20,705 nucleotides of DNA, from positions 1-20,705 of the forward strand of contig JBBQLP010000047.1 in NCBI GenBank assembly GCA_038327995.1. Direction: 5' to 3'. The notes beneath the pieces are model-generated. The model searched no databases, had not been told where the DNA came from, and saw nothing but the letters and a program-made list of their open reading frames with translations. This stretch comes from CAIOYC01 sp038327995 (GTDB taxonomy: Bacteria; Pseudomonadota; Alphaproteobacteria; Caulobacterales; Caulobacteraceae). Positions 7,163 through 17,036 of the stretch are shown here, one piece after another. Position 1 is the stretch's first letter; each line of letters opens with the position of its first letter. The position numbers and the translations under genes are program-made.

Positions 7163-7194
7163 CGGCGCGCGCGCTCATCAGAGCGGTCGCGCCG
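7163..7194 (+). terminator. Strong hairpin immediately after rho
   Basis: A seven-base outer stem (CGGCGCG 7163-7169 with CGCGCCG 7188-7194), a 2x2 internal mismatch and a five-base inner stem (CGCTC 7172-7176, GAGCG 7181-7185) close on an ATCA loop. It begins two bases after the rho stop. GTTAACC follows rather than a U-run, so it may act as a 3'-end stabiliser or a weak terminator instead of a canonical intrinsic terminator. Confidence 0.5.
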
Positions 7195-7256
7195 TTAACC
7201 GATCCGCCACATCCGGGCCCTAACCTGAAGCAAGAAACAGGCCAAGGGTGGCGCCA

Positions 7257-8798
<1,542 letters not shown>

Positions 8799-8948
8799 GG
8801 CCGCCCTTCTTCTCAAGTGACCCGATCACGTCCAATTGATCGCCTCCCCGGCCTGAACATCCCCTCTTGCCCCGCGTTGGTCACATGGCGCGCCGCTGAT
8901 CTCCTGGCGGAAGCGACCGCTTGACAGTTTGATTACAAGGGAAGCGCA

Positions 8949-9680
8949 ATGACTGAGGCACGCTCGATCCACGCCACTCTGGAGAACGACGTCATGTCCA
9001 AAGCCCAGCCCTCCCCCGCTCCGAAGTCAGCCGCTGGGGCCTCCGCCCCCATGAGCGTTCAGGTATCGGGTAAGCACGTGGATGTGGGCGCGGCTTTGCG
9101 AACGCGAATAACCGAGGACATGATCGCCGGGATCGGCAAGTATTTCGACCGGGGGGGCAACGCCGATGTGGTGGTCGGGCGCGACGGTTACGGCTTCTGC
9201 GTCGATGTGATGGTGCGCCTGACCTCGGGTCAGCAACTTTCCGCCAAAGGCGAGGGCGGCGACGCCCCCAGCGCATTTGCCGCCAGTCTCGACAAGATCG
9301 AAAAGCGTATCCGCCGCTACAAGCGTCGCCTCAAGAACCATCACCCGCACGATCTGACCGCGCGCGAACTGGCTGCCGAAGCCGCGCCCTATGTGGTGCT
9401 GCGCGCGGACGAGGAAGGCGATTTCGACGCGGTGTGGGACGGTGAAGCCGACGCTGCAGAAGGTCCCCCCGCCGCCCTGATCATCGCCGAGTCACAGTCG
9501 CAGATCAAAACCCTGCCGGTCTCGATGGCGGTGATGGAGCTCGACCTATCGGACGCGCCGCTTGTCTTGTTCCGAAATGCCGGGCATGGGGGGCTTTCGG
9601 TGGTCTACCGGCGCTCCGACGGCAATATCGGCTGGATCGATCCCGAGCGCACGCCCGCCGCCACGGTCGGTGCTCACTGA
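8949..9680 (+). CDS. hpf: Long-form ribosome hibernation promoting factor
   Basis: Long HPF binds the 30S decoding region in stationary phase and dimerises 70S ribosomes into inactive 100S particles. The protein (up to 243 residues) has the S30AE domain from SVQVSGKHVDVG (about residues 36-47) through KRIRRYKRRLKNHH (126-139). An Asp/Glu/Ala-rich linker follows, then the C-terminal dimerisation domain with LVLFRNAG and VVYRRSDGNIGWIDPER. The start is uncertain: the ATG at 8949 has AAGGGA six bases upstream, and the in-frame ATG at 8994 has GGAG nine bases upstream. Most homologues begin near MSVQVSGKH (9051), which has no ribosome site here. The N-terminal 15-34 residues may therefore not be translated. 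It sits between rpoN and ptsN, as in many proteobacteria. Confidence 0.93.
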   Translation: MTEARSIHATLENDVMSKAQPSPAPKSAAGASAPMSVQVSGKHVDVGAALRTRITEDMIAGIGKYFDRGGNADVVVGRDGYGFCVDVMVRLTSGQQLSAKGEGGDAPSAFAASLDKIEKRIRRYKRRLKNHHPHDLTARELAAEAAPYVVLRADEEGDFDAVWDGEADAAEGPPAALIIAESQSQIKTLPVSMAVMELDLSDAPLVLFRNAGHGGLSVVYRRSDGNIGWIDPERTPAATVGAH

Positions 9681-9791
9681 CGCAGAACGGGCGCGGTCGG
9701 GAACGAAACTGTGATCGGCGGGAACCCGTGCCCCTCTTGGCGATTGAACGCCCCGGTGGGCTTATCGGCGTAATTTTGGAGAACGACGCGC

Positions 9792-10286
9792 ATGGATATC
9801 GGCGACTGGCTGGCGGGCTCCGCAATCGCCCACAGGTCGAGCGCCGACTGCAAGCGGCAGGCGTTGTCCGCCGTCGCGGATGTGGCGGCGCGATCGTTTT
9901 CCCAGGTTCGGTTCACCGCGTCCGATCCCGCCTTCAAGGCTGGCGACATCCTCGCCGCGCTGCTGCAGCGGGAGGAGCAGGGTTCGACGGGCATTGGTCG
10001 CGGGGTAGCGGTTCCGCACGCGCGGCTGCCGGGGCTGGAGCGGATGCGCGCCGTCTTCGTGCGGCTGGATCATCCGGTGGCGTTCGAGGCCATCGACGAT
10101 CAGCCGGTGGATCTGTTGTTCGCCCTGTTCGCGCCGGAAAACGCCGGGTCCGAGCATTTGCGGGCGCTGGCCCGGGTGTCGCGCCTCTTGCGTCAGGGCG
10201 ATCTGCGCCAGCAGTTGCGCCTCGCCCGTTCGGAAGACGCCATCTACGCTCTGCTCAGCCAGACAGCGGAAGCCGACGCGGCCTAG
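9792..10286 (+). CDS. ptsN: Nitrogen-regulatory phosphotransferase EIIA(Ntr)
   Basis: PtsN is the terminal phosphoacceptor of the nitrogen phosphotransferase system (PtsP-NPr-PtsN), a regulatory rather than sugar-transporting relay. It can influence potassium transport and, in Caulobacter, (p)ppGpp levels. The 164-residue EIIA domain carries GIGRGVAVPHARL (residues 67-79), with H76 as the phosphorylated histidine. The start at 9792 has GGAGA nine bases upstream. Its leader GGAGAACGACG is identical to the one in front of the internal hpf ATG at 8994. The gene follows hpf by 111 bases and ends tail-to-tail with the copper chaperone gene, sharing CTAG. PtsP and NPr are not in the window. Confidence 0.94.
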   Translation: MDIGDWLAGSAIAHRSSADCKRQALSAVADVAARSFSQVRFTASDPAFKAGDILAALLQREEQGSTGIGRGVAVPHARLPGLERMRAVFVRLDHPVAFEAIDDQPVDLLFALFAPENAGSEHLRALARVSRLLRQGDLRQQLRLARSEDAIYALLSQTAEADAA

Positions 10287-10711
10287 GGTCGTCCGGCAAA
10301 GGGCACGGCGATCGTTCCGGCGCGCTGAAACTGGAGTCTCATCGAGACGGTCTGGCCCGGCTTCACTCCGCCTCTGACGCCCATCAGCATCAGGTGCCGT
10401 CCGCCGGGGGCGAAGGTGATCGCTCCCCTGGCCGGGATGGTCACGGCGCCCGACGCGCGCATCTTCGACATTCCACCCATCTCTTCGGTTTCATGGGCGG
10501 AGACTTCGGCGGCGCAGGCGCACGTCATCGAGAGAAGCTTATCGGGGTGATCGCTGAGGTTGCGAATAGTAAGATAGCCCGCCGTCATCGGCAGGCTGGC
10601 CGGAATGGGGCGAACGTGCGCGTTCTCGACCCGGATGGATGGCGTCGTCGCAGCGCCCAAGGCGAAAGCCGTTAGCAGAGCCGCGCTGATTAGGGGAAGC
10701 GGCGTCCTCAC
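10283..10711 (-). CDS. Periplasmic PCu(A)C-type copper chaperone
   Basis: PCu(A)C proteins deliver Cu(I) in the periplasm, typically to the CuA centre of cytochrome c oxidase. The 142-residue product has a hydrophobic signal peptide (about residues 1-20). It keeps the complete copper motif H-x10-M-x21-H-x-M at H73, M84, H106 and M108, all visible in the translation. The C-terminal half has the beta-strand pattern of the cupredoxin-like fold (GGRHLMLMG). The start is a GTG at 10711 that overlaps the trpS stop as GTGA, so it is probably translated from the glnD-murJ-trpS transcript. Its stop interlocks with that of convergent ptsN. No cytochrome oxidase genes are nearby, so the acceptor is not indicated by context. 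Confidence 0.9.
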   Translation of the reverse strand: MRTPLPLISAALLTAFALGAATTPSIRVENAHVRPIPASLPMTAGYLTIRNLSDHPDKLLSMTCACAAEVSAHETEEMGGMSKMRASGAVTIPARGAITFAPGGRHLMLMGVRGGVKPGQTVSMRLQFQRAGTIAVPFAGRP

Positions 10712-11763
10712 TTGCTTGGCGCCCGCCAGAAGCCGACCAGGGCCTGCGTCTCCGCCAGCACCGGCGCCGCGGTCTCCCGCGCCCGTTCGGCCCCCGCCGC
10801 CAGCACCCGGTCGATCTCCACAGGGTCGGCCATCAACCGCCGCATCTCGCTCGTAACCGGGCCCAACATCTGCACCGCCAAGTCGGCGAGCGCGGGCTTG
10901 AAGGTTCCGAACCCCTTGCCCCCGAACTCGGCGATCACCGCTTCCCGCGTGATGTCCGCGAGCGCCGCATAGACGCTCACAAGGTTGTCCGCCTCGGGGC
11001 GCTCTTTCAGCGCATCTAGGGCTTCCGGGAGAGGCTCGGCGTCGGTCTTCGCTTTGCGGATCTTGGCGGCGATTGTGTCGGCGTCGTCAAGAAGGTTGAT
11101 CCGCGACTGGTCCGAGGGATCGGACTTGGACATCTTGGCCTTGCCGTCGCGCAGGCTCATCACCCGGGTGGCTGGGCCCTGGATCACCGGTTCAGGCAGG
11201 GGGAAGAAGCCCGGCTGGCCCTGCGGCGCGCCGAAGTCGCTGTTGAACTTCTGGGCGATGTCGCGGGTCAGCTCCAGATGCTGCTTCTGGTCTTCGCCCA
11301 CAGGCACGTGGGTGGCGCGATAGAGCAGGATGTCGGCGGCCTGAAGCACCGGATAGGTGTAGAGGCCGACGCTGGAGCGCTCCTTATGCTGTCCGGACTT
11401 CTCCTTGAACTGGGTCATCCGGTCGAGCCACCCGAGGCGCGCCACGCAGTTGAAAATCCACGCCAGTTGCGCGTGTTCGGGCACCGCCGACTGGGGGAAG
11501 ATGGTCGATCGGCTGGGGTCGAGCCCGGAAGCCAGATAGGCGGCGGCGATCTCGCGGGTCTGGGCGGCTAGCTCCTTGGGGTCCTGCGGCACGGTGATGG
11601 CGTGCAGGTCGGCCACGAACAGGAAGGTCGGCGCGGTCTCCTGCAAGGCGGTGAACCGCTTCAGGGCCCCGAGGTAGTTGCCGAGGTGAAGCGCGCCGGA
11701 CGACTGGATGCCGGACAGCACCCGGCGCGGGCCAGTGTATGCGGGAGCGGGTTGGTCGGTCAT
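10708..11763 (-). CDS. trpS: Tryptophanyl-tRNA synthetase
   Basis: TrpS charges tRNA(Trp) with tryptophan; it is a class Ic synthetase of the cytoplasm. The 351-residue length is typical of bacterial TrpS. SGIQSSGALHLGNYLGAL carries the HIGH-equivalent HLGN at 26-29. The tryptophan/ATP site follows with TYPVLQAADILLY and VPVGEDQKQHLELTRDIA, and KMSKS stands at 210-214 in KAKMSKSDPSDQS. The ATG at 11763 begins MTDQPAPAYTGPRRVLSG, a normal N-terminus; I see no strong Shine-Dalgarno. It lies 27 bases after murJ and overlaps the copper chaperone gene by four bases, so it sits inside a leftward operon. Confidence 0.97.
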   Translation of the reverse strand: MTDQPAPAYTGPRRVLSGIQSSGALHLGNYLGALKRFTALQETAPTFLFVADLHAITVPQDPKELAAQTREIAAAYLASGLDPSRSTIFPQSAVPEHAQLAWIFNCVARLGWLDRMTQFKEKSGQHKERSSVGLYTYPVLQAADILLYRATHVPVGEDQKQHLELTRDIAQKFNSDFGAPQGQPGFFPLPEPVIQGPATRVMSLRDGKAKMSKSDPSDQSRINLLDDADTIAAKIRKAKTDAEPLPEALDALKERPEADNLVSVYAALADITREAVIAEFGGKGFGTFKPALADLAVQMLGPVTSEMRRLMADPVEIDRVLAAGAERARETAAPVLAETQALVGFWRAPSK

Positions 11764-11790
11764 GGCGCGGGGCTTAAGCGGTCGCCAAGG

Positions 11791-13551
11791 CTAGAGCAAG
11801 TCCACCGGCGGGGTCGAATCGAGCGGTTTGGCGCGCGGAGCCCGGCGGAAGGCGCCCCTGATCTCGGTTGGCGTCACGGCGCGCAAGCCAAACAGCAGAA
11901 CCGCGTAGAGCATGGCGCCCGCGCCTGACACCAGGAAGAGCGCGATCTCCTTGCGGTGAAACAGCAACGGCTCATAGATCGCGCGGAAATGAGACGCCGA
12001 CGCCATGGCCAACCCCATCACGGTGGAGGCGATCAGGATTTTGGTCAGCCGGACTCTGGCCGCCGGGCTGGGCCGATAGACCCCCAGTCGCCCCAGCGTG
12101 ATCATCATCATTCCCACATTGAGCCAGGAGGCAATGGCGGTGCCCGCCGCAATCCCCTTGAAACCGATCACCTGGAACAATCCGACTCCCAGCACGATGT
12201 TGGCGACCACCGCGATCAGGGCGTAGCGCATGGGGGTCCTGGTATCGCGCCGGGCGAAGAAGGCCGGGGCGAGGATGCGGGTCAGCACAAAGGCGGGCGT
12301 GCCGAGGCCGTAGTAGAACAGAGCCCGCGAAATCTGCTCGGCGTCATAGTGATTAAGCGCGCCCCGGGTAAACAGGGCGTCGATCAGGAAGAAGGGCATG
12401 GCGATTAACGCTGCCGCCGCAGGCAGGGTCAGGGCCATGGAGAGGGTGATCGCTTCGTCCATGGCGTCCTGCGAGCCCTTCCCGTCCTCGGCCTGATAGG
12501 CGGTGGAAAGGCGCGGGAGCAGGGCCACGCCTATGGCGACCCCCACCAGCCCCAGCGGCAACTGATAGAGCCGGTCCGCGACCGCCAGCCACGACTTGCC
12601 GCCGGGCACCTGGCTGGCGAGGATGGAGGAGATGAAGATGTTGATCTGGGTGGCGCTGGCGGCGATGGCGCCGGGAATGGCCAGCGCGATCAGGCCTTTG
12701 ATCTCCGGCGTCAGGCGTGGCAGGCGGATGTCTACTCGCGCGCCGGACTTGCGCACGCCCCACCACAGCAGCGCCGCCTGCGCCACACCCGACCCCAGCG
12801 CCCCCCACGAGGCGGCGATGGCTGCGCCGTTGGGCGTATGTTGCGGCACGATGGCGATCAGCGTGCCGATGTTGAGCAGGCTCGGCGCCAAGGCCGAGAC
12901 GATGAACCGCCCCCGTGCGTTCAGCACCCCCGATAGATGCGCGTAGATCGCCATGCAGGGCAGGTAGGGCATGGTGATCTGGGTCAGTAGCACCGCCAGC
13001 TTGAACTTGACCGGATCGGCGGCGAAACCCGGCGCGATGATATACATCAGCCACGGCATGGTCAGTTGCGCGACGACGGTCAGCACGATTGTGGCCGCAG
13101 CCAGAGTCGCCATGGCGTCGGCGGCGAGCACATCCGCCACCTCTTCGCCGTCCTTGGCGAGGGATTTGGAGTAGGCGGGCACGAAGGCGGCGGCGAAGGC
13201 TCCTTCGGCGAAGATACGGCGGAACAGGTTCGGGAACTGAAGGGCGGTGTTCCATGCGTCCGCCGCCACACCGGACGAGGCGCCCATGAAGGCCGTCACC
13301 ACAAGATCGCGGCCAAAACCCAGAAAACGGCTGACCAGGGTCAGGCCGGAATAGATCATCGAAGAGCGGGCCATACTCCGCCCCGCGCCACTGGCTGCTG
13401 TGGCGGGTGCGATCATGGCCTCGGCAAGGGCGTCGTCCGATGCCGGAGCGTCGATGGCGGGACCATCCATCGACGGGGGCGCAGCCAGAGGCCCGTCCGG
13501 AGATGGGCCGACGGGCGCGGAGTCGGGGTGCGAGGGCGTATCCTGGGTCAC
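11791..13551 (-). CDS. murJ: Lipid II flippase MurJ (MviN)
   Basis: MurJ flips lipid-linked peptidoglycan precursors across the inner membrane. The 586-residue protein is rich in hydrophobic helices (about 14 expected). It shows the family start MARSSMIYSGLTLVSRFLGF at residues 60-79, with the FGRDLVVTAFMGA and NLFRRIFAEGAFAAAFVP signatures following. It is about 60 residues longer at the N-terminus than most MurJ proteins because of a Pro/Ala/Asp-rich, probably disordered cytoplasmic tail. The GTG at 13551 is supported by GAGG seven bases upstream. The ATG at residue 60 has GGAG only one base away, which is too close for a good start. Gene order glnD, GFA protein, murJ, trpS suggests co-transcription. 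Confidence 0.95.
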   Translation of the reverse strand: MTQDTPSHPDSAPVGPSPDGPLAAPPSMDGPAIDAPASDDALAEAMIAPATAASGAGRSMARSSMIYSGLTLVSRFLGFGRDLVVTAFMGASSGVAADAWNTALQFPNLFRRIFAEGAFAAAFVPAYSKSLAKDGEEVADVLAADAMATLAAATIVLTVVAQLTMPWLMYIIAPGFAADPVKFKLAVLLTQITMPYLPCMAIYAHLSGVLNARGRFIVSALAPSLLNIGTLIAIVPQHTPNGAAIAASWGALGSGVAQAALLWWGVRKSGARVDIRLPRLTPEIKGLIALAIPGAIAASATQINIFISSILASQVPGGKSWLAVADRLYQLPLGLVGVAIGVALLPRLSTAYQAEDGKGSQDAMDEAITLSMALTLPAAAALIAMPFFLIDALFTRGALNHYDAEQISRALFYYGLGTPAFVLTRILAPAFFARRDTRTPMRYALIAVVANIVLGVGLFQVIGFKGIAAGTAIASWLNVGMMMITLGRLGVYRPSPAARVRLTKILIASTVMGLAMASASHFRAIYEPLLFHRKEIALFLVSGAGAMLYAVLLFGLRAVTPTEIRGAFRRAPRAKPLDSTPPVDLL

Positions 13552-13602
13552 GCTTTCGCCTCTAGCCCATTTGCCGAGGGCGCGCGAGCGGGCAGAAATC
13601 GC

Positions 13603-14076
13603 CTAGCGTGGTCGGGCGCCTTCGCGGACGAACGCGGCAAGGATCGGCGGAAACGCCTCCGGCTTCGGCTGGCGCACGAAGCTGTGTTTCGCGCCCGTCG
13701 CCGCCCAGGGCAGGTTGTCGGCGGTGGAGAACTCAGCGAAGGGTTCAAACCAGCTGGGGTCGTCCAGCATGGTCGCGCGGACGTTGACGAAATGATCCAT
13801 TCCCTCGGGCCGGGTGAAGACCCAGCTCATGCAGCGCGGGCAGTGGAAATGCCGGGTCCCCCCGTGCAACCCTCCGATCACTGGCTCTCCCGCCGTCACC
13901 TCCAATCCGCCGCTCGGAATAGTGAGCGTCAGGGCATAGGCGCTGCCGGTCATGCGCTGGCAACCCCGGCAATGGCAGGCGGAGGTGAGCATGGGCGGCG
14001 CGGTAATGCGGATGCGCACCTGCCCGCAACGACACCCGCCCTCCCACGGCAGTTTCCAGTCGCCAGCCTCGTCCAT
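13603..14076 (-). CDS. GFA / CENP-V family zinc-binding protein
   Basis: This 157-residue protein belongs to the glutathione-dependent formaldehyde-activating enzyme (GFA)-like fold. It is recognised by its zinc cysteines in the usual three clusters: GGCRCGQV near the N-terminus, ACHCRGCQRMTGSAYA, and FHCPRCMSWVFT about 40 residues later. Activity in this family is mostly undefined; formaldehyde-glutathione condensation is documented for only a few members and should not be assumed. The ATG at 14076 has AGGAG seven bases upstream, which favours it over the GTG just before. That ribosome site falls directly after the glnD stop, so the gene is likely cotranscribed with glnD and murJ although it has no evident link to either. 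Confidence 0.88.
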   Translation of the reverse strand: MDEAGDWKLPWEGGCRCGQVRIRITAPPMLTSACHCRGCQRMTGSAYALTLTIPSGGLEVTAGEPVIGGLHGGTRHFHCPRCMSWVFTRPEGMDHFVNVRATMLDDPSWFEPFAEFSTADNLPWAATGAKHSFVRQPKPEAFPPILAAFVREGARPR

Positions 14077-14087
14077 CACTCTTCTCC

Positions 14088-16922
14088 TTACCTCGCCGCG
14101 CTGGCTCTCGCCCGTTCAAGGCGCCGGTGCACCGGCGGTTCCGCGTCGGCGGGAACCAGCGCCTCAGTCAGCGCCGCCTTGAGCCCTGAGATGGCGCGGG
14201 GGTGGGTCAGCTTGGCGCCGTCACGTCGCACTACGTAAAAGGCGTCCACCGCTCGCTCGCCATAGCCGTCGATATGCGCGGACACCAGATGCAGGTCCCG
14301 CTCGGACAGCACCCTTGCCAAGGCTTGCAACAGGCCGGGGCGATCAGGGCCGGAAACTTCCACCACGGTGGCGGTTTCTGACGCTTCGTTGTCGATCGAG
14401 ATCGAGATCGGTACTGCGAAGGCTGCGGCGCGGCCGGGATCTGCGGGGCGGCTGGCCTCCACCGTCAAGGGTTCGCGTCGCGCCGCAGCTTCGAGGCAGG
14501 CGGTCAGGCGGTTAAGGGTGGCGGGGTTGTCGTGGCCGAACGGCGCGCCCGCATTGTCGTGCAGGTGGAAGACGTCGAGGGCTGCGCCTCCCGCCGAGGT
14601 ATAGACTCGCGCGCCCACCACGTTCGCGCCCAGTATAGGAAAGGCGCCCGCTAGGTCGGCGAACAGGCCCTTGCGATCACGCGCGGCGACGGCGACCTCG
14701 GTGGTGTTGTGAACGGCGGATATTCTGGCGACCGCAGCGGCGCCGCCCTGATCGTCCGCGCGTCGGGTCAGGGCGACATGGTCGGCATGGTCATCGCCGC
14801 TGAAGGCGTTGAAATAGGCGTCTTCCATGTCGGTGGACCAGCGTTCGGCCCACGGATCGCCTCCCGCGCGCGCCGACAGCGCCTCCCGCGCCGTATCGGC
14901 GGTGGATTTCTGTTCCTGACGCAGGGTGACGGCGGGATCCGAACCCCGCCCGCCCCTGAACAGGGCTTCGGTCTGGCCATAAAGGTCGCGTAGGAGCTGC
15001 CCCTTCCACCCGTTCCATACGCCGGGCCCCACTGCCCGAATGTCTGCCACGGTGAGCACGAGGAGGAGGCGCAGCCGCTCGGGGGTTTGCACGATGCGAG
15101 CGAAGGATTCGATGGTGCGTGGGTCGGCGATATCTCGCTTCTGGGCGTAGTCGCTCATCACCAGATGATGCTCGACGATCCAGGCGATCAGTTCGGTGCG
15201 CTCGCCCGAGATGCCCAGCCGCTCGCAGGCCGAACGCGCCGCCCTGGCGCCCGCCAGCTCTTGCCCCCCCTCGCCGCCCTTGCCGGTGTCGTGCAACAGC
15301 ATGGCGAGAAACAGGGCTTCGCGGTCCTGGATCAGCGGCAGCACCTGGACCGAGAGGGGATGCTCGTCTGCGAAGCCGCCAGAGGCGATCTCGGCGATGA
15401 CGCCGACGGCCCGCAGGGTGTGCTCATCCACCGTGTAGGAGTGGTACATATTGAACTGCATCTGCGCGACGATGTGGCCGAACTCGGGGATGAAGCGGCC
15501 CAGAACCCCCGCCTCATTCATGATCGACAGGGTGCGATAGGTGCGTTTGCCGTGCGCCAGTATGTCGAGGAAGGCGGCGGCGGCGGCGGGGTCGCGGCGC
15601 ACGCGTGGGGAGATCAGGTTGAGCCCCCGCGTCACCATGGAAAAAGCTTCCGGATGAAGATCAAGGTCGCGCTGGTCGGCGACGCGGAACAGGCGGATCA
15701 GGTTCACCGGATCATTGGCGAAGGTTTCAGGGCCGCCCACCGTCAGCCGCCCGCCATCCAGGGCAAACCCCGGCCCCAGCTTTTTCCGGCGGGGCCGACC
15801 AAGACCGGGCAAGAAGCGCGACAGGCCAAGGGGCCTGGATTTGGCGTGTTCGTCCTCCAGCTTGGCGCAGAAGGTGCGGGTCAGGGCGCCCACTTCCTTG
15901 GCGATCAGGAAGTAGCGGCGCATGAACCGCTCCACCGCTGGGGTCTCCCCGTGCGGGCTGTCGCCGTACGCCATGCGCCGGGCGATCTCCGGCTGCAAAT
16001 CGAAGGTCAGCCGCTCTTCGGGCCGTCCAGTGGCGAAATGTAGGTGCGCCCGCACGGCCCACAGGAAATCGAAGGCGCGCAGGAAGGCCTTGAGCTCATT
16101 CCCGGTGAACTCCTCCAGCCGCACCATCTCCATTGGCGTGCCGGAAGGATGCAGATACTGGGCGATCCAGAACAGGGTGTTGAGGTCGCGCAGGCCCCCC
16201 TTGCCCTCCTTGACGTTGGGCTCGACCAGATAGCGGGTTGCGCCCGCCTTGGCGTGGCGCTCGTCGCGTTCCTTCAGCTTGGCGGCGACGAACTCCGCGC
16301 CCGTGCCCGCCTGAAGCTCCTTCTGGAAGCGGCGCTTCAGGGTTTCGGCCAGCTCGGCGTCGCCGGTCAGCAGGCGCGCCTCCAATAACGCCGTGCGGAT
16401 GGTGAAGTCGGCCCGCCCCAGCCTAATGCACTCGTCCACCGTGCGCGAGGCGTGGCCGACCTTGAAGCCCAGATCCCACAGGGCATAGAGCATGAACTCG
16501 ATCACGCTCTCGGCGTGGGCGGTCTGTTTGTAGGGACGCAGGAACAGAAGATCGACGTCAGAATAGGGCGCCATGGCCCCCCGGCCATAACCGCCCACCG
16601 CCATCAGCGCCAGGCGCTCGCCCTCGGTGGGATTGCGGGCACGGAACATATGCACGGTAGTGAAGGCGTATAACGCCGAGATCACCTCGTCGGCCACATT
16701 GGCCAGAAGGCGCGCCGTCTCCACCCCGCCGCCGCCGCTCTCGAGCCGCTCCTTGGCGATCATCCGCCCGCGAAAGAGCGCGCCTTTCAGGAGCTCGAGG
16801 GCAAGGCGGCGCTGCTCGGCCGCATTGCCCTCCGCACCCTTGGCCGCCGCCGAAAGCTGCGCCCGCAGCCGCACCCCGTCCACGACGTGTTCGATGCGGG
16901 TAGGGCGAAGGCGGGGCGGCAT
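14088..16922 (-). CDS. glnD: Bifunctional PII uridylyltransferase / uridylyl-removing enzyme
   Basis: GlnD senses glutamine and adds or removes UMP on PII proteins, controlling glutamine synthetase and nitrogen transcription. The 944-residue product has the full domain set. The nucleotidyltransferase motif GGYGRGAMAPYSDVD spans residues 110-124, with the GS/DxD-type metal ligands. It is followed by the central helical region, the HD domain with LHDTGKG (H544-D545) and VEHH at 583-586, and two ACT domains at about 740-815 and 850-925 (GPDRPGLLQALARVL). I start at the ATG at 16922 (MPPRLRPTRIEHVVDG) because the conserved N-terminus begins there. The frame stays open to 17168, but that part is not homologous-looking. 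No clear Shine-Dalgarno precedes the start. It heads the leftward operon; together with rpoN and ptsN it gives three nitrogen-signalling genes in the window. Confidence 0.96.
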   Translation of the reverse strand: MPPRLRPTRIEHVVDGVRLRAQLSAAAKGAEGNAAEQRRLALELLKGALFRGRMIAKERLESGGGGVETARLLANVADEVISALYAFTTVHMFRARNPTEGERLALMAVGGYGRGAMAPYSDVDLLFLRPYKQTAHAESVIEFMLYALWDLGFKVGHASRTVDECIRLGRADFTIRTALLEARLLTGDAELAETLKRRFQKELQAGTGAEFVAAKLKERDERHAKAGATRYLVEPNVKEGKGGLRDLNTLFWIAQYLHPSGTPMEMVRLEEFTGNELKAFLRAFDFLWAVRAHLHFATGRPEERLTFDLQPEIARRMAYGDSPHGETPAVERFMRRYFLIAKEVGALTRTFCAKLEDEHAKSRPLGLSRFLPGLGRPRRKKLGPGFALDGGRLTVGGPETFANDPVNLIRLFRVADQRDLDLHPEAFSMVTRGLNLISPRVRRDPAAAAAFLDILAHGKRTYRTLSIMNEAGVLGRFIPEFGHIVAQMQFNMYHSYTVDEHTLRAVGVIAEIASGGFADEHPLSVQVLPLIQDREALFLAMLLHDTGKGGEGGQELAGARAARSACERLGISGERTELIAWIVEHHLVMSDYAQKRDIADPRTIESFARIVQTPERLRLLLVLTVADIRAVGPGVWNGWKGQLLRDLYGQTEALFRGGRGSDPAVTLRQEQKSTADTAREALSARAGGDPWAERWSTDMEDAYFNAFSGDDHADHVALTRRADDQGGAAAVARISAVHNTTEVAVAARDRKGLFADLAGAFPILGANVVGARVYTSAGGAALDVFHLHDNAGAPFGHDNPATLNRLTACLEAAARREPLTVEASRPADPGRAAAFAVPISISIDNEASETATVVEVSGPDRPGLLQALARVLSERDLHLVSAHIDGYGERAVDAFYVVRRDGAKLTHPRAISGLKAALTEALVPADAEPPVHRRLERARASAAR

Positions 16923-17036
16923 GGAGCGAAGGTAGGGGGTGCGGGGGAGAGGGGCAATCGGGATGGTGAAAGCGCTTGAGTTATGACTTGCGATGACCCG
17001 TAGTCGCCAGCCAATGATCCTGACGGGGCAATCCGA

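Noticed and set aside
7195..7202. CtrA half-site TTAACCGA between rho and rpoN
   Set aside because: Only 6 of 8 against TTAACCAT, with no second half at the right distance.
8904..8921. Sigma-54-like promoter (CTGGCGG...CCGCTTG) upstream of hpf
   Set aside because: GG-to-GC spacing is off by one and the -12 TTGC element is absent.
8921..8949. TTGACA as a -35 for an hpf promoter
   Set aside because: The hexamer is perfect but no acceptable -10 is found 16-18 bases downstream.
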